NCBI RefSeq assembly: GCF_017310645.1
Contig: NZ_JAFLRH010000040.1
Coordinates: 62,001 to 126,000, forward strand
Length of the DNA stretch: 64,000 nucleotides
Origin: Paradesulfitobacterium ferrireducens
GTDB lineage: Bacteria; Bacillota; Desulfitobacteriia; Desulfitobacteriales; Desulfitobacteriaceae
Reading direction: 5' to 3'
Shown here piece after piece: positions 8,580-16,971 of the stretch (position 1 is the first letter of the stretch; every line of letters begins with the position of its first letter). The position numbers and the translations under genes were made by a program. The notes below the pieces were generated by a model. The model was given only the letters and a program-made list of their open reading frames with translations, had not been told where the DNA came from and ran no database searches.

Positions 8580-10021
8580 TGCAAAGTTTTGATTTTGTAG
8601 CTCTTACCCCCGAGATTGCGACAGCTGCATTGACCCTCATTCTTCTGGCCATAGGGATGCTCATTCCGGCAGGGGCGCGCCGAGGGATGCAGCCTTTGAC
8701 TGTGTTTGGTTTGCTGGGAATCCTCGGCTACATTCTTTACGATTTGTTTTATGCCAAAATGGGACCAGCCTTCCAAGGCATGTATTTCCATGATCAGTTT
8801 GCGGATTTCTTCAAGATTTTGTTTTTGGCGGCGGCTCTGCTGGTCGTGCTTTTTTCCGGGGCTTACATCCAGAAGCTTCCGGCTTACCGGGGGGAATTTT
8901 ACGCTTTGCTGGTGGCTGCCACTTTAGGCATGATGATTCTCGCCGGGGCCGGCGATCTGTTGACCTTGTATGTTGGTCTGGAGCTTATGACAATTTCCTT
9001 CTGTATTTTAGTATGTTATCTGCCCAACAACGGGGGTTCTTGCGAAGCAGGTCTCAAGTACCTGGTCTTGGGTGCGGCAGCGTCAGCAATTTTGCTCTAT
9101 GGTATCAGCTTAATTTATGGCCTTACCGGATCAACCCAGCTAGCTCAGATTGCGTCAAGGCTGGGTGACAACCTGAGCCCTTCTCTGATCTTGGCTACGG
9201 TCTTCTTGCTGGCCGGGTTCGGGTTCAAAATCTCACTCGTACCGTTCCACATGTGGGCACCGGATATTTACGAAGGGGCACCCACACCGGTAACAGCCTA
9301 TCTGGCGATGGCTTCCAAGGCAGCCGCTTTTGCGGCGTTAATCCGTGTCTACCTGGTAACGTTGGAGAGCCAGTCGTTTGCCCAGGCCGGTGTTGCCCTG
9401 CTGCTCATTCTTGCGGCACTGACCATGATTGTTGGTAATTTGATGGCTATTCCCCAGACCAACATTAAACGCATGATGGCTTTTTCCAGCGTGGCTCAGG
9501 CCGGTTATCTGCTCGTTGGGGTGATTGCCGAGTCGAATGCCGGCGTCAAAGGTGTTTTATTTTACGCTATGATTTACGTCTTCGCCAATGCCGGGGTCTT
9601 CGCCGTGATCGCTCACGTGGAACCAGCTCAAGATAGTGATGAGATAAAAGATTATGCCGGTTTGGCCCGGCGTTCTCCCTTGGCTGCGGCCGTGCTGACG
9701 GTCTCAGTGCTCTCAATGGCAGGTATTCCGCCCCTGGCCGGGTTTGTCGGTAAGTTCTATCTGTTCTCCGCTGTTATGTCCACCGGCTATTCGTGGATTG
9801 CTTTTGTCGGCTTTGTCATGAGCATGGTGTCGGTTTATTATTACCTGTCAATTGTGAGGGTTATGTATCTAGGAGAAGGAGAAGGACTGCCGGAAATTCC
9901 GGTTTACGGGGCGGCGAAGTTTACCATGCTTTTTGCCATGCTAATCACTGTATTTTTAGGAATTTATCCAACGCCTCTTGCTCAAATGGCTCTTACGGCT
10001 GCCAAAAGCCTGGTGCGATAA
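8579..10021 (+). CDS. nuoN: NADH-quinone oxidoreductase subunit N (orphan)
   Basis: An antiporter-like membrane subunit of complex I. At 480 residues it is full length, with about 14 helices. It keeps the conserved Glu in LYVGLELMTIS and the lysine/histidine-bearing helix KISLVPFHMWAPDIYEGAPT, as well as NIKRMMAFSSVAQAGY. These residues lie on the proton path. No other nuo gene is next to it: only a 42-residue ORF is coupled upstream and a 34-residue membrane ORF follows. It could be the displaced last gene of a nuo operon or serve another antiporter-type complex. Confidence 0.9.
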   Translation: MQSFDFVALTPEIATAALTLILLAIGMLIPAGARRGMQPLTVFGLLGILGYILYDLFYAKMGPAFQGMYFHDQFADFFKILFLAAALLVVLFSGAYIQKLPAYRGEFYALLVAATLGMMILAGAGDLLTLYVGLELMTISFCILVCYLPNNGGSCEAGLKYLVLGAAASAILLYGISLIYGLTGSTQLAQIASRLGDNLSPSLILATVFLLAGFGFKISLVPFHMWAPDIYEGAPTPVTAYLAMASKAAAFAALIRVYLVTLESQSFAQAGVALLLILAALTMIVGNLMAIPQTNIKRMMAFSSVAQAGYLLVGVIAESNAGVKGVLFYAMIYVFANAGVFAVIAHVEPAQDSDEIKDYAGLARRSPLAAAVLTVSVLSMAGIPPLAGFVGKFYLFSAVMSTGYSWIAFVGFVMSMVSVYYYLSIVRVMYLGEGEGLPEIPVYGAAKFTMLFAMLITVFLGIYPTPLAQMALTAAKSLVR

Positions 10022-10058
10022 TTCTTTTTGTTTAAGCAATAGAAAGGAGCTGGCAGAG

Positions 10059-10163
10059 ATGCTCTTCAATCTTGGTTTAAGCCTGGGGCTATCAGCAATT
10101 ACGATATTATCTTTTGCCTTCATCGGCTTTAAAGGGATCGAGCCTTCGAAAAAGCAGGGTTAA
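10059..10163 (+). CDS. 34-residue single-helix membrane protein after nuoN
   Basis: The ATG at 10059 follows AAAGGAG at an ideal distance. The product is one hydrophobic helix (LFNLGLSLGLSAITILSFAF) and a short basic tail (EPSKKQG). It begins 37 bp after nuoN and is probably in the same transcript. No known family was recognised; a small accessory subunit is possible. Confidence 0.5.
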   Translation: MLFNLGLSLGLSAITILSFAFIGFKGIEPSKKQG

Positions 10164-10260
10164 TTAAGTTTGCCACAGAACTGAAGTTCGATGACAGGTC
10201 AATAAGATATTTAATATTGGATAGAATAAAAATAGGACAAATGAAAGGGGGTGAAATAAC

Positions 10261-10422
10261 ATGGATGCTCCAAGGATGCAAGTAAAATGCGGCGTTGAAA
10301 ACTGTCATTACAACAAAAGCTATATGTGCCATGCAGATGCTTTAGAAGTAAATGCAATGGGTGACGGAAAGGCCGAAACAAGCGACGGAACGTGCTGCAC
10401 CACATTTAAAAACAGTCGGTAG
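10261..10422 (+). CDS. DUF1540 protein (small Cys-rich)
   Basis: A 53-residue protein with the DUF1540 pattern: KCGVENCHYNKSYMCHADAL, then the closing TSDGTCCTTF. Such proteins are presumed to bind a metal through conserved cysteines; the function is unknown. Strong ribosome site AAAGGGGGTG 8 bases before the ATG. It is followed 35 bp later by a copper-chaperone gene. Confidence 0.82.
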   Translation: MDAPRMQVKCGVENCHYNKSYMCHADALEVNAMGDGKAETSDGTCCTTFKNSR

Positions 10423-10457
10423 ATAAATTTATCAGCTTTTACGGAGGTGAAAAAGAG

Positions 10458-10718
10458 ATGTCTGGTTGCTGTGGAGATTCTGCTCATGAACACCAAAGCC
10501 ATGGCGGCGCTCATCCGGGTGGAGGAATAGTGTTACAAATTGAAGGGATGACTTGCAGCCATTGCCAAATGCGCGTGGAAAAAGCCTTAAAAAGCGTGCC
10601 CGGTGTGGAAAGCGCCCATGTGGATCTGGCGAAAAAACAGGCTGTTGTAACCGGAATTGCTGACAGGAGTGCACTCGTCACGGCTGTTGAAGAGGCCGGA
10701 TACTCGGTTGCCGCTTAG
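10458..10718 (+). CDS. CopZ-like heavy-metal-associated (HMA) chaperone with His-rich N-terminus
   Basis: A small cytoplasmic metallochaperone. The HMA domain carries the copper-binding GMTCSHC, ferredoxin-like fold residues and the closing VEEAGYSVA. The N-terminal 25 residues (SGCCGDSAHEHQSHGGAHPG) add two Cys and several His. ATG start after GGAGGTG. It is similar in layout to the chaperone at 19088, but no efflux ATPase is adjacent; a decayed copper-binding protein gene faces it. Confidence 0.85.
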   Translation: MSGCCGDSAHEHQSHGGAHPGGGIVLQIEGMTCSHCQMRVEKALKSVPGVESAHVDLAKKQAVVTGIADRSALVTAVEEAGYSVAA

Positions 10719-10745
10719 GTTAAAGCCTTTTAGTAAGAACTGTGC

Positions 10746-10792
10746 CGAACGAATAACAGACCCAGCTTGGGGCAGGGTCTGTTATTCGTTCG
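10746..10792. terminator. Perfect 18-bp inverted repeat between convergent genes
   Basis: CGAACGAATAACAGACCC at 10746-10763 pairs perfectly with 10775-10792. It lies between the HMA chaperone and the convergent pseudogene, so a shared bidirectional terminator is likely. There is no strong T-run on either side. Confidence 0.55.
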
Positions 10793-10794
10793 AT

Positions 10795-11035
10795 TTAGGC
10801 TGCAGCAAAAGCCCGGCACTCTCTGGCACAATTCAAACAGATATAGCCGCAATTTTGCGATTCAGGATCGGGAAATTTCAAGCATTCATTGGCGCAAACT
10901 TCACAAACACTGGCACATAAATTGGCCGTTGCTTTGTCTTACCCTTAAATGCACATCCTGGCCTCTGCTAAGCATACTAGTCATGTGTTCACAGGTTACG
11001 TGACAATGGTGTAGAGTTTTTAATATTGGCATCAT
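10795..11035 (-). pseudogene. Decayed four-helix-bundle copper-binding protein (Csp/YhjQ-like)
   Basis: Read on the minus strand, the first frame starts MMPILKTLHHCHVTCEHMTS at 11035. A second frame continues LCASVCEVCANECLKFPDPE and then CGYICLNCARECRAFAAA to a stop at 10795. Both halves match the regularly spaced Cys pattern of this family, which stores Cu+ in a helical bundle. The halves are in different frames, and by length about 30-40 residues from the middle (the second and third helices) are missing. The gene is therefore truncated and frameshifted. Confidence 0.7.
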
Positions 11036-11062
11036 TTTAGGGTAAGATGAATGCTCTCTCAA

Positions 11063-11126
11063 ATTCATTAGTAATTCATAACATTTTCATGAGTTAAGCG
11101 CATAGCAATGTTAAACTTTTTTGAGA
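11063..11126 (+). promoter_or_regulatory. Array of 11-bp ATTCAT repeats upstream of methyltransferase
   Basis: ATTCAT at 11063 and 11074 and TTTCAT at 11085 lie at exact 11-bp steps. TTAAAC starts 26 bp after the last unit (11111), and a TTGAGA starts at 11121. The -10 is not clear. The same arrangement is seen at 16822 and 34067. Confidence 0.6.
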
Positions 11127-11216
11127 GTGTGTCGTCAATTCGTTTGGTTACATCTTCCGGTCAATCTTTGGGAAAATAGTTTGGTAGATTGGTAGAAATG
11201 AAGAGAGGTGTTAAGT

Positions 11217-11822
11217 ATGAACCGGGAAACAGAATTAACAAGGAAGCGTTACAACCGGACGTCATTATTCTATGACTGGATGGACCGCATGATAAAACCG
11301 GAGCTTAGAGCCAAAGCCTTAAGCCGGGCTTACGGACGGGTTTTAGAAGTCGGAGTTGGAACCGGCAAAAATTTGGCTTTTTACCACCTGGGTTGTACGG
11401 AATTTATCGGCATTGATTTAAGCCCGGGAATGTTGGCCAAGGCGAAAGAGCGCATTCCTGAAGCGAAAGTGTCGGTTAAGCTTTTGGAAATGGATGCTCA
11501 GAAGCTGGAATTTCCCGATGCTAGTTTTGATACGGTGGTAGCTACCTGTGTATTTTGTTCAGTGCCTGATCCGATCAAAGGACTTAAAGAGATCAAGCGG
11601 GTTTGCAAGCCCGAAGGCCGGATTATTCTTTTGGAACACGTCCGCAGTGACAGCCCGTTGCTGGGAAAGATTATGGATATTTTGGATCCGCTGACCGTAA
11701 GGCTGATTGGGCCGCATATAAACAGGAGGACTGTCGAAAACGTCAAGAACGCCGGCCTCAAGATTACTAGTGTCGAAAATCAGCATCTTAAGATTTTTAA
11801 ACTCATAATGGCCGAACCTTAG
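11217..11822 (+). CDS. Class I SAM-dependent methyltransferase (UbiE-like)
   Basis: A cytoplasmic methyltransferase of about 200 residues. Motif I is VLEVGVGTGKNL, followed by GIDLSPGMLAKAKER, LEFPDASFDTVVATCVFC and the post-motif GRIILLEHVRS. This closely follows the UbiE/MenG and PhnM-neighbour type. The substrate is unknown. The start is set at the ATG at 11217 because AGAGAGGTG precedes it; the GTG at 11208 is part of that ribosome site. An 11-bp repeat array lies upstream. Confidence 0.82.
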   Translation: MNRETELTRKRYNRTSLFYDWMDRMIKPELRAKALSRAYGRVLEVGVGTGKNLAFYHLGCTEFIGIDLSPGMLAKAKERIPEAKVSVKLLEMDAQKLEFPDASFDTVVATCVFCSVPDPIKGLKEIKRVCKPEGRIILLEHVRSDSPLLGKIMDILDPLTVRLIGPHINRRTVENVKNAGLKITSVENQHLKIFKLIMAEP

Positions 11823-11830
11823 TCTTCCTG

Positions 11831-12214
11831 GTGCCTAACTGCTTGGAATCAAGCCAATATGGTCTCCAGTGCCGGAACTGTGTCAAAACCTGCCCTGAAG
11901 AACGGAGCGGAATGCGCATCGGTCTGCGTATTCCGGGAGCGGAGCTCTTCAAACCTTACGCTCCGGAATTAGGCGAGGCGGTGTATATTTCCGCTTTGCT
12001 TCGTGCTCCGGACAAACGGCGGGAAGTGCTTGGCCTTCTGCCGGTAATATGTGCCCTGTTTCTCTTGCTTCTTTTCTGGTCCGTTCGCTTCTTATCAGGC
12101 CAGGTTATAGATATTGTCCTAAATATAAAAGGTATAGCCGGATCCAATATTAAAGAAGTATTTAGACCAGGCGAAGAAATCTTAGGAAAGGATTTTTCTG
12201 AAGATGGCTCGTAA
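11831..12214 (+). pseudogene. C-terminal remnant of a membrane 4Fe-4S protein
   Basis: A reading frame of about 127 residues with a single cluster-type motif CRNCVKTCPEE, then RIPGAELFKPYAPELGEAV, a hydrophobic helix (LLPVICALFLLLLFW) and a charged tail. The pattern matches the end of NapH/polyferredoxin-like membrane proteins, which normally have several helices and more cysteines before it. There is no ribosome site at the GTG at 11831. A 5'-truncated gene is the best reading; a small intact protein is possible. Confidence 0.5.
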
Positions 12215-13484
12215 AATCTACTCCCCCATATCTTTACACTATGCCTGGATTATTTTAGTGCTTGTTTATCTGGCAATTCTGATGGGTTCTGCAACCCGCT
12301 CTGCTGCTTCGCTCTTAATCACCCCACTCGAAAATGATTTTGGCTGGACTCGGGCGGCTATTTCGTCTGTTGTAAGTGTCAACCTGCTTTTATATGGTTT
12401 AGGCGCCCCGGTAGTGGGCCGCTTGATTGACAAGTTCGGCCCGCGTCTTGTCACCATATGGAGCCTTGTTATTTTGGCTGCCGGTGTGGCAGGGACACTC
12501 TATATGAATTCTTTTTGGCAACTGTTTATTCTTTGGGGCATTGTGATAAGTCTGGGTAGTGCCGGATTGGCTTCGGTGCTTCCGGGACCGGTCGTTAACC
12601 ATTGGTTTAAGGCGCGTCAAGGCTTATTTTTGGGGATTCTGAACAGTGCTTCATCTACAGGCCAGGTAATTCTTCAACCGCTCTTGCTTTTATTGATTAC
12701 CGGTTTTGGCTGGCGCCAAGGGTTGACTGTGTTGATTCCTGTTACTTTGATTTCATTAATCCTCTCTGTGTTCTGGCTGCGCAACAACCCCGAGGAGGTG
12801 GGGTTGAAACCCTATGGCGAAAAGGCGGAAGCTGGAAGCCTCGCGCTGGGTCCGACCGCTACGGAACAAAATCCTGCTCAAGTGAAAATCGCCGAAGTGT
12901 TGCATCACCGGACTTTTTGGCTTCTTGTTGCTGTTTACGCCCTTTGCGGGGGCACTGCGCTTGGATTAGTCGGGACCCACTTGATACCTTATTCTCAAGA
13001 CCACAAAATTTCTGATGCTATGATTGCAATTATCGTCGGGGTAATGGGGGCAATGAATTTTCTGGGAACGATTATTTCCGGCTGGTTAAGCGACAAGATA
13101 TCTCCCAGGAGAATCTTGCTCTATGTGTTTGCGTTTCGAGGGCTTGCTCTTGTTGGGCTTCCATTTGTTCTTCATTCATCGGCCGGGTTGTTCGCCTTTG
13201 CTGTGATTTACGGTTTGGATTGGGCAGCCACTGTAGCTCCGGTGGTAACTATTACGGGTGCCACTTTTGGCAAACAAGCGCTTGGAACTGTATATGGCCT
13301 CATTTTTATGGCCCATCAAATTGGTGCATCTTTGATGGCGGCAGCCGGCGGTCTGCTGCGGGTTTGGCTTGGAGACTATTGGTTGATATTTATTTTGTCC
13401 GGAGTTGCCGCTGCAGTTGCGTCCGCATTAGCGTGGGGATTACCGATAGAAGGAAAAAGGAGTCTTATGTCGAATATAAAGTAA
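12204..13484 (+). CDS. MFS transporter (monocarboxylate/oxalate-formate type)
   Basis: A twelve-helix major facilitator. The loop 2-3 motif is GRLIDKFGPRLV and the loop 8-9 motif is GWLSDKISPRRILL. The overall pattern (SLHYAWIILVLVYLAIL at the N-terminus and a central loop of about 35 residues) fits the monocarboxylate/OFA group. The substrate is not predictable. It overlaps the preceding fragment by 11 bp. A strong terminator follows. Confidence 0.85.
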   Translation: MARKIYSPISLHYAWIILVLVYLAILMGSATRSAASLLITPLENDFGWTRAAISSVVSVNLLLYGLGAPVVGRLIDKFGPRLVTIWSLVILAAGVAGTLYMNSFWQLFILWGIVISLGSAGLASVLPGPVVNHWFKARQGLFLGILNSASSTGQVILQPLLLLLITGFGWRQGLTVLIPVTLISLILSVFWLRNNPEEVGLKPYGEKAEAGSLALGPTATEQNPAQVKIAEVLHHRTFWLLVAVYALCGGTALGLVGTHLIPYSQDHKISDAMIAIIVGVMGAMNFLGTIISGWLSDKISPRRILLYVFAFRGLALVGLPFVLHSSAGLFAFAVIYGLDWAATVAPVVTITGATFGKQALGTVYGLIFMAHQIGASLMAAAGGLLRVWLGDYWLIFILSGVAAAVASALAWGLPIEGKRSLMSNIK

Positions 13485-13514
13485 TAACTAAACAGAAACG
13501 TAGTAAGAAAACAT

Positions 13515-13566
13515 GACCATGGAGGTCATAACCGATTTAGGGTTACCTCCATGGCTTTTTGTTTTT
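13515..13566 (+). terminator. Terminator after MFS gene
   Basis: CCATGGAGGT pairs with ACCTCCATGG, with inner TAACC/GGTTA pairing, and is followed by CTTTTTGTTTTT. Confidence 0.88.
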
Positions 13567-13589
13567 AACGAAAGAGGATGGTGGAATAC

Positions 13590-14609
13590 ATGAACCAAAT
13601 ATCCAGGCAAGATGTTACAACGCGATCGGAATGGCTTCGTTATGGTCTGTTAGTAAGCGGGATACATCTGTTGGGACTGATTTTGTTACTTCCCGGTGTA
13701 TGGGAATATCCGCAATTGCTGGGATTTAGTTTTCTGGCTTATACACTGGGCTTACGCCACGCTTTTGATGCGGACCACATTGCAGCTATTGACAACACAG
13801 TGCGTAAACTGGTTCAGCAGAAAAGCGACCCGACAGGGATAGGATTTTTCTTCTCTTTAGGACATTCTTCAGTGGTTATTATCATGGCCATCATTACAGC
13901 CATTTCCATGCATTGGGCGGAGCAGAATATCCCCCAAATCCAAACGATTGGCAGCATGATTGGTATTGCCGTTTCAGGAAGTTTCCTGCTTCTTATAGGA
14001 CTATTTAATCTTTATATTTGGTTCGATATTTACCGGTTCTTCTGCAAGCTGCGTCAAGGGGAATACGATGAGGAAAGCGTTGAGCAAGTCTTGTTAAACC
14101 GCGGCATCATCTCCCGTTTCTTCCGGCCGCTTTATCGGTTTATTAACAAGAGTTGGCATGTATACCCGCTTGGCTTTCTCTTTGGTTTAGGTTTTGATAC
14201 CGCCTCTGAGGTAGCCTTATTGGCAATTTCCGCGAATGCGGCCACACAGTCACTTCCAGTCAACTCAATCATGGCGCTGCCGGTTCTTTTTGCGGCCGGG
14301 ATGAGCTTAATGGACACCGCGGATGGGGTTTTTATGACGACTGCCTATCACTGGGCTTTTTCCACTCCCTTACGCAAGATCTATTATAACTTGTCGGTTA
14401 CCGGCCTTTCAGTTATTGCAGCGCTGTTTATCGGCTTAATCGAACTGGCGCAAGTAATTAGCCCAAAGCTTGGATTAAACAGCGGTATTTGGGGATGGAT
14501 ACAAAACCTGAGCTTTGGAGGAATTGGATATTTGCTGGTGGGTCTTTTTGTCTTAACGTGGCTTATATCTTATTTGCTTTGGAAGGTTTTGCATCTCGAA
14601 AAAGCCTAA
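13590..14609 (+). CDS. NiCoT-family nickel/cobalt permease, second copy
   Basis: A paralogue of the permease at 1372-2388 with near-identical stretches throughout, including RHAFDADHIAAIDNT and INKSWHVYPLGFLFGLGFD. It is a membrane Ni2+/Co2+ importer. The start is set at the ATG at 13590 by alignment with the paralogue (MNEI versus MNQI) and because AAAGAGG lies about 12 bases upstream; an ATG at 13578 is too close to it. No riboswitch precedes this copy, so it is probably regulated differently and may serve nickel rather than cobalt (inference). Confidence 0.93.
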   Translation: MNQISRQDVTTRSEWLRYGLLVSGIHLLGLILLLPGVWEYPQLLGFSFLAYTLGLRHAFDADHIAAIDNTVRKLVQQKSDPTGIGFFFSLGHSSVVIIMAIITAISMHWAEQNIPQIQTIGSMIGIAVSGSFLLLIGLFNLYIWFDIYRFFCKLRQGEYDEESVEQVLLNRGIISRFFRPLYRFINKSWHVYPLGFLFGLGFDTASEVALLAISANAATQSLPVNSIMALPVLFAAGMSLMDTADGVFMTTAYHWAFSTPLRKIYYNLSVTGLSVIAALFIGLIELAQVISPKLGLNSGIWGWIQNLSFGGIGYLLVGLFVLTWLISYLLWKVLHLEKA

Positions 14610-14657
14610 TGGCAAGTTCACGAACATTCATTGTTTCTTTACCGGAAAATATTTGGG

Positions 14658-16118
14658 TTAACTCTCAAACCATTGTTCAACGATATTTTGCTTCGGGAAT
14701 CGTATGTTTCTAAACTCATTCGAGCTTGGATCGTAAACATAATCATCCTGCCAGGTTGAAATATTCTTAATAGCCTCCCTGACCGCATCGACGATATAAT
14801 GCACCTCTTCATCCGTCATCATAGGATGTATGGATAATCTAACCCAGCCGGGTTTCTTTGATAAGTCTCCTAGGTTGATTAAGTCCGTTAGCTTTCGGGA
14901 TGTTATTTGGTCAATATTTAGCAGGTAATGACCATAAGTTCCGGCACAGGAACACCCTCCCCTTGACTGGATGCCATAGCGGTCGTTGAGTATTTTTACC
15001 AAAAGATTATAATGAATCTTCTGTACATAGAAAGACAAAATACCCAGACGATTCATCACATTAGCTGCCAGGATGTCCAGCCCGTCTATTCCGCCAAGTC
15101 CGTTGAAAAGTATCTTCATTAATTCTTTTTCCCTCTGCAGCATCTTCTCTACGCTCATCTTATCTTTAAGCTGGAGACAAAGGGCGGTTTTAATGGCTTG
15201 TAGAAATCCGGGAGTTCCCCCATCTTCCCGAGTTTCGAGGTCAGTAACATACTTGCGTCCACTCCAAGGATTTGTCCAATCTACGGTACCGCCGCCCGGG
15301 TGATCAGGCACATTATTTGAATATATCCTGGAGTCAAATACCAATACTCCTGATGTTCCGGGGCCACCTAGAAACTTATGCGGCGAGAAAAATACAGCAT
15401 CTAATTTTTCCTCAGGGTCGGCGGGATGCATATTGATGTGGGTATAGGGGGCGGACGCAGCAAAATCCACCAAACAGATACCCCCGTTCTGGTGCATAAG
15501 CTTGGCCATTTTATGGTAGGGTGTCCGGATTCCCGTTACATTGGAGCAAGCCGTAAAAGAGCCTATTTTAATTTTACGGGCATTATACTCTCTTAATAAT
15601 TTTTCCAGATGATTGAGATCGCTTAACCCGTTACTATCCGGTTCTATGATCTTAACATCTGCAATCGTTTCCAGCCAAGAGATCTGATTGGAGTGGTGTT
15701 CCATATGTGTAATAAAAACTACGGGTTTTAACTCTTCGGGGATTTTGACATAGGGGCGCAGTTTTTCATTTAGTCTCAGCCCCAGGATGCGCTGCAGTTT
15801 ATTGACCACACCGGTTACTCCGGAACCCGCGGTAATGATGACATCATTTTTATCCGCATGAACATGATCCTTGATTATCTTCCGGGCATAATCGTAAGCC
15901 TGTGTCATTAATTGTCCTGTCTCACTTGACCCGGAATGGGTATTGCCAACAAAAGGGCCGAAATCTTTAATAATTTTAGTCTCAATCGGCCCATATAAGC
16001 GGCCGCTCGCAGTCCAATCAGCATACACCATCCGGACCTTGCCGTAAGCCGTTTTGTAGACTTGATTGTAACCGATTGTATTCTTCCGAAAATATTCGAA
16101 ATAATCTTGAAGTTGCAT
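14658..16118 (-). CDS. Class V aminotransferase / cysteine desulfurase-like protein
   Basis: A PLP enzyme of 486 residues, fold type I. The PLP lysine is in FFSPHKFLGGPGTSG, with the cofactor-holding HMEHHSN and VDFAASAPY upstream. A Cys-containing active-site loop RGGCSCAGTYGHYLL suggests SufS/CsdA-like sulfur chemistry. It is longer than IscS (395) because of an extended N-terminus with YADWTASGR and a C-terminal tail. It stands alone, converging on the Ni/Co permease. The sulfur acceptor is unknown; the housekeeping desulfurase is at 44255. Confidence 0.85.
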   Translation of the reverse strand: MQLQDYFEYFRKNTIGYNQVYKTAYGKVRMVYADWTASGRLYGPIETKIIKDFGPFVGNTHSGSSETGQLMTQAYDYARKIIKDHVHADKNDVIITAGSGVTGVVNKLQRILGLRLNEKLRPYVKIPEELKPVVFITHMEHHSNQISWLETIADVKIIEPDSNGLSDLNHLEKLLREYNARKIKIGSFTACSNVTGIRTPYHKMAKLMHQNGGICLVDFAASAPYTHINMHPADPEEKLDAVFFSPHKFLGGPGTSGVLVFDSRIYSNNVPDHPGGGTVDWTNPWSGRKYVTDLETREDGGTPGFLQAIKTALCLQLKDKMSVEKMLQREKELMKILFNGLGGIDGLDILAANVMNRLGILSFYVQKIHYNLLVKILNDRYGIQSRGGCSCAGTYGHYLLNIDQITSRKLTDLINLGDLSKKPGWVRLSIHPMMTDEEVHYIVDAVREAIKNISTWQDDYVYDPSSNEFRNIRFPKQNIVEQWFES

Positions 16119-16272
16119 TTATGGCCCACCTTATTTCTCTGCTTTCATAACAAAGCTTTATTGCAACAACCATGCCAATACAATAATAATACTTCTCATT
16201 GATTTGCACCATACCATAGCCTTTTCTTAGCTCCAAAACGTACTGAGATTACGCAATTTAAGAATCAAACAC

Positions 16273-16309
16273 AAGTCGATATTGCATCCAAGCAATGCAA
16301 TATCGACTT
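16273..16309. repeat. 15-bp inverted repeat
   Basis: AAGTCGATATTGCAT pairs perfectly with ATGCAATATCGACTT across a 7-base loop. It lies between two minus-strand genes without a T-run; the role is unclear. Confidence 0.5.
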
Positions 16310-16345
16310 AAGCTTAAGCGCGGATTCGAGGTATTTTCTGGGATA

Positions 16346-16385
16346 AAGATAAACACTGCTGCAATATTGCAGCAGTGTTTATCTT
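16346..16385 (-). terminator. 40-bp perfect palindrome after NlpC/P60 gene
   Basis: AAGATAAACACTGCTGCAAT is followed directly by its complement. It lies 17 bp beyond the stop of the minus-strand hydrolase gene and probably ends that transcript. Confidence 0.55.
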
Positions 16386-16401
16386 AGACTAATTAGATGT
16401 G

Positions 16402-16827
16402 TTAAAATACCCGCTTAGCCCCGAGGTAAACTGATTTCCAGTAGGGACCTAACGTGTAAACGGTAACCCCCTTGGAACTGGAAGAGTTTATAAACTGGCC
16501 ATTTCCTATATAGATGCCGTCATGATCAACAACCCCGTTTTTGGCAATGGAAAAGAAGACTAAGTCTCCCGGTTGGAGGTTATTGAAGTCCACAGGAGTT
16601 CCAACGGTGTACTGATCACGTGAAACTCGGGGAAGTGTTGTGCCGTTTTGGGCAAAAACATACTGCACAAAACCGGAACAGTCAAAGCCCGTGTTAGGTG
16701 ATGTTCCGCCCCATAAATAGCGAACACCGATATACTTCTTGGCGGTTGCGATAATTGCATCAGCCTTCTCTTGACGGGTGATTATTAATGAAGAAGTTGT
16801 GAATTTTTTATGAAGCACGGAATTCAT
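16402..16827 (-). CDS. NlpC/P60 peptidase domain protein without visible signal peptide
   Basis: A single NlpC/P60 domain that would cleave peptidoglycan stem peptides. RYLWGGTSPNTGFDCSGFV holds the catalytic Cys and VDHDGIYIGNGQFINSS the catalytic His. The frame from the ATG at 16827 (MNSVLHKKF...) gives no export signal and has no good ribosome site. The start may therefore be wrong, or the 5' end may be lost. The upstream end overlaps the 11-bp repeat array that serves the divergent M23 gene. The domain is certain; functionality is not. Confidence 0.7.
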   Translation of the reverse strand: MNSVLHKKFTTSSLIITRQEKADAIIATAKKYIGVRYLWGGTSPNTGFDCSGFVQYVFAQNGTTLPRVSRDQYTVGTPVDFNNLQPGDLVFFSIAKNGVVDHDGIYIGNGQFINSSSSKGVTVYTLGPYWKSVYLGAKRVF

Positions 16828-16875
16828 AAGATCTTCATAACTTTTTCATAAACAAAACTTAAGTCTATCTTAAAA
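16822..16875 (+). promoter_or_regulatory. Array of 11-bp TTCAT repeats between divergent wall-hydrolase genes
   Basis: ATTCAT at 16822, CTTCAT at 16833 and TTTCAT at 16844 lie at exact 11-bp steps. TTAAAA starts 26 bp after the last unit, as TTAAAC does at the 11063 and 34067 arrays. Tandem 11-bp half sites are typical of PhoB/OmpR/WalR-type response regulators. Confidence 0.58.
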
Positions 16876-16971
16876 TAACATTATACATATCTTGGACCGG
16901 CTTCTTTTGGCATTAGTTATTACAGACGTTTTAACAGTTATCAAAGTAACAATATTCACGAGGAGGAATAT

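Noticed and set aside
14658..16118. Second iscS
   Set aside because: It is about 90 residues longer, sequence motifs differ and it is not near scaffold genes; kept as a class V aminotransferase/desulfurase-like protein.
16273..16385. CRISPR-like repeats from the two palindromes
   Set aside because: The two inverted repeats differ in sequence and have no regular spacers.
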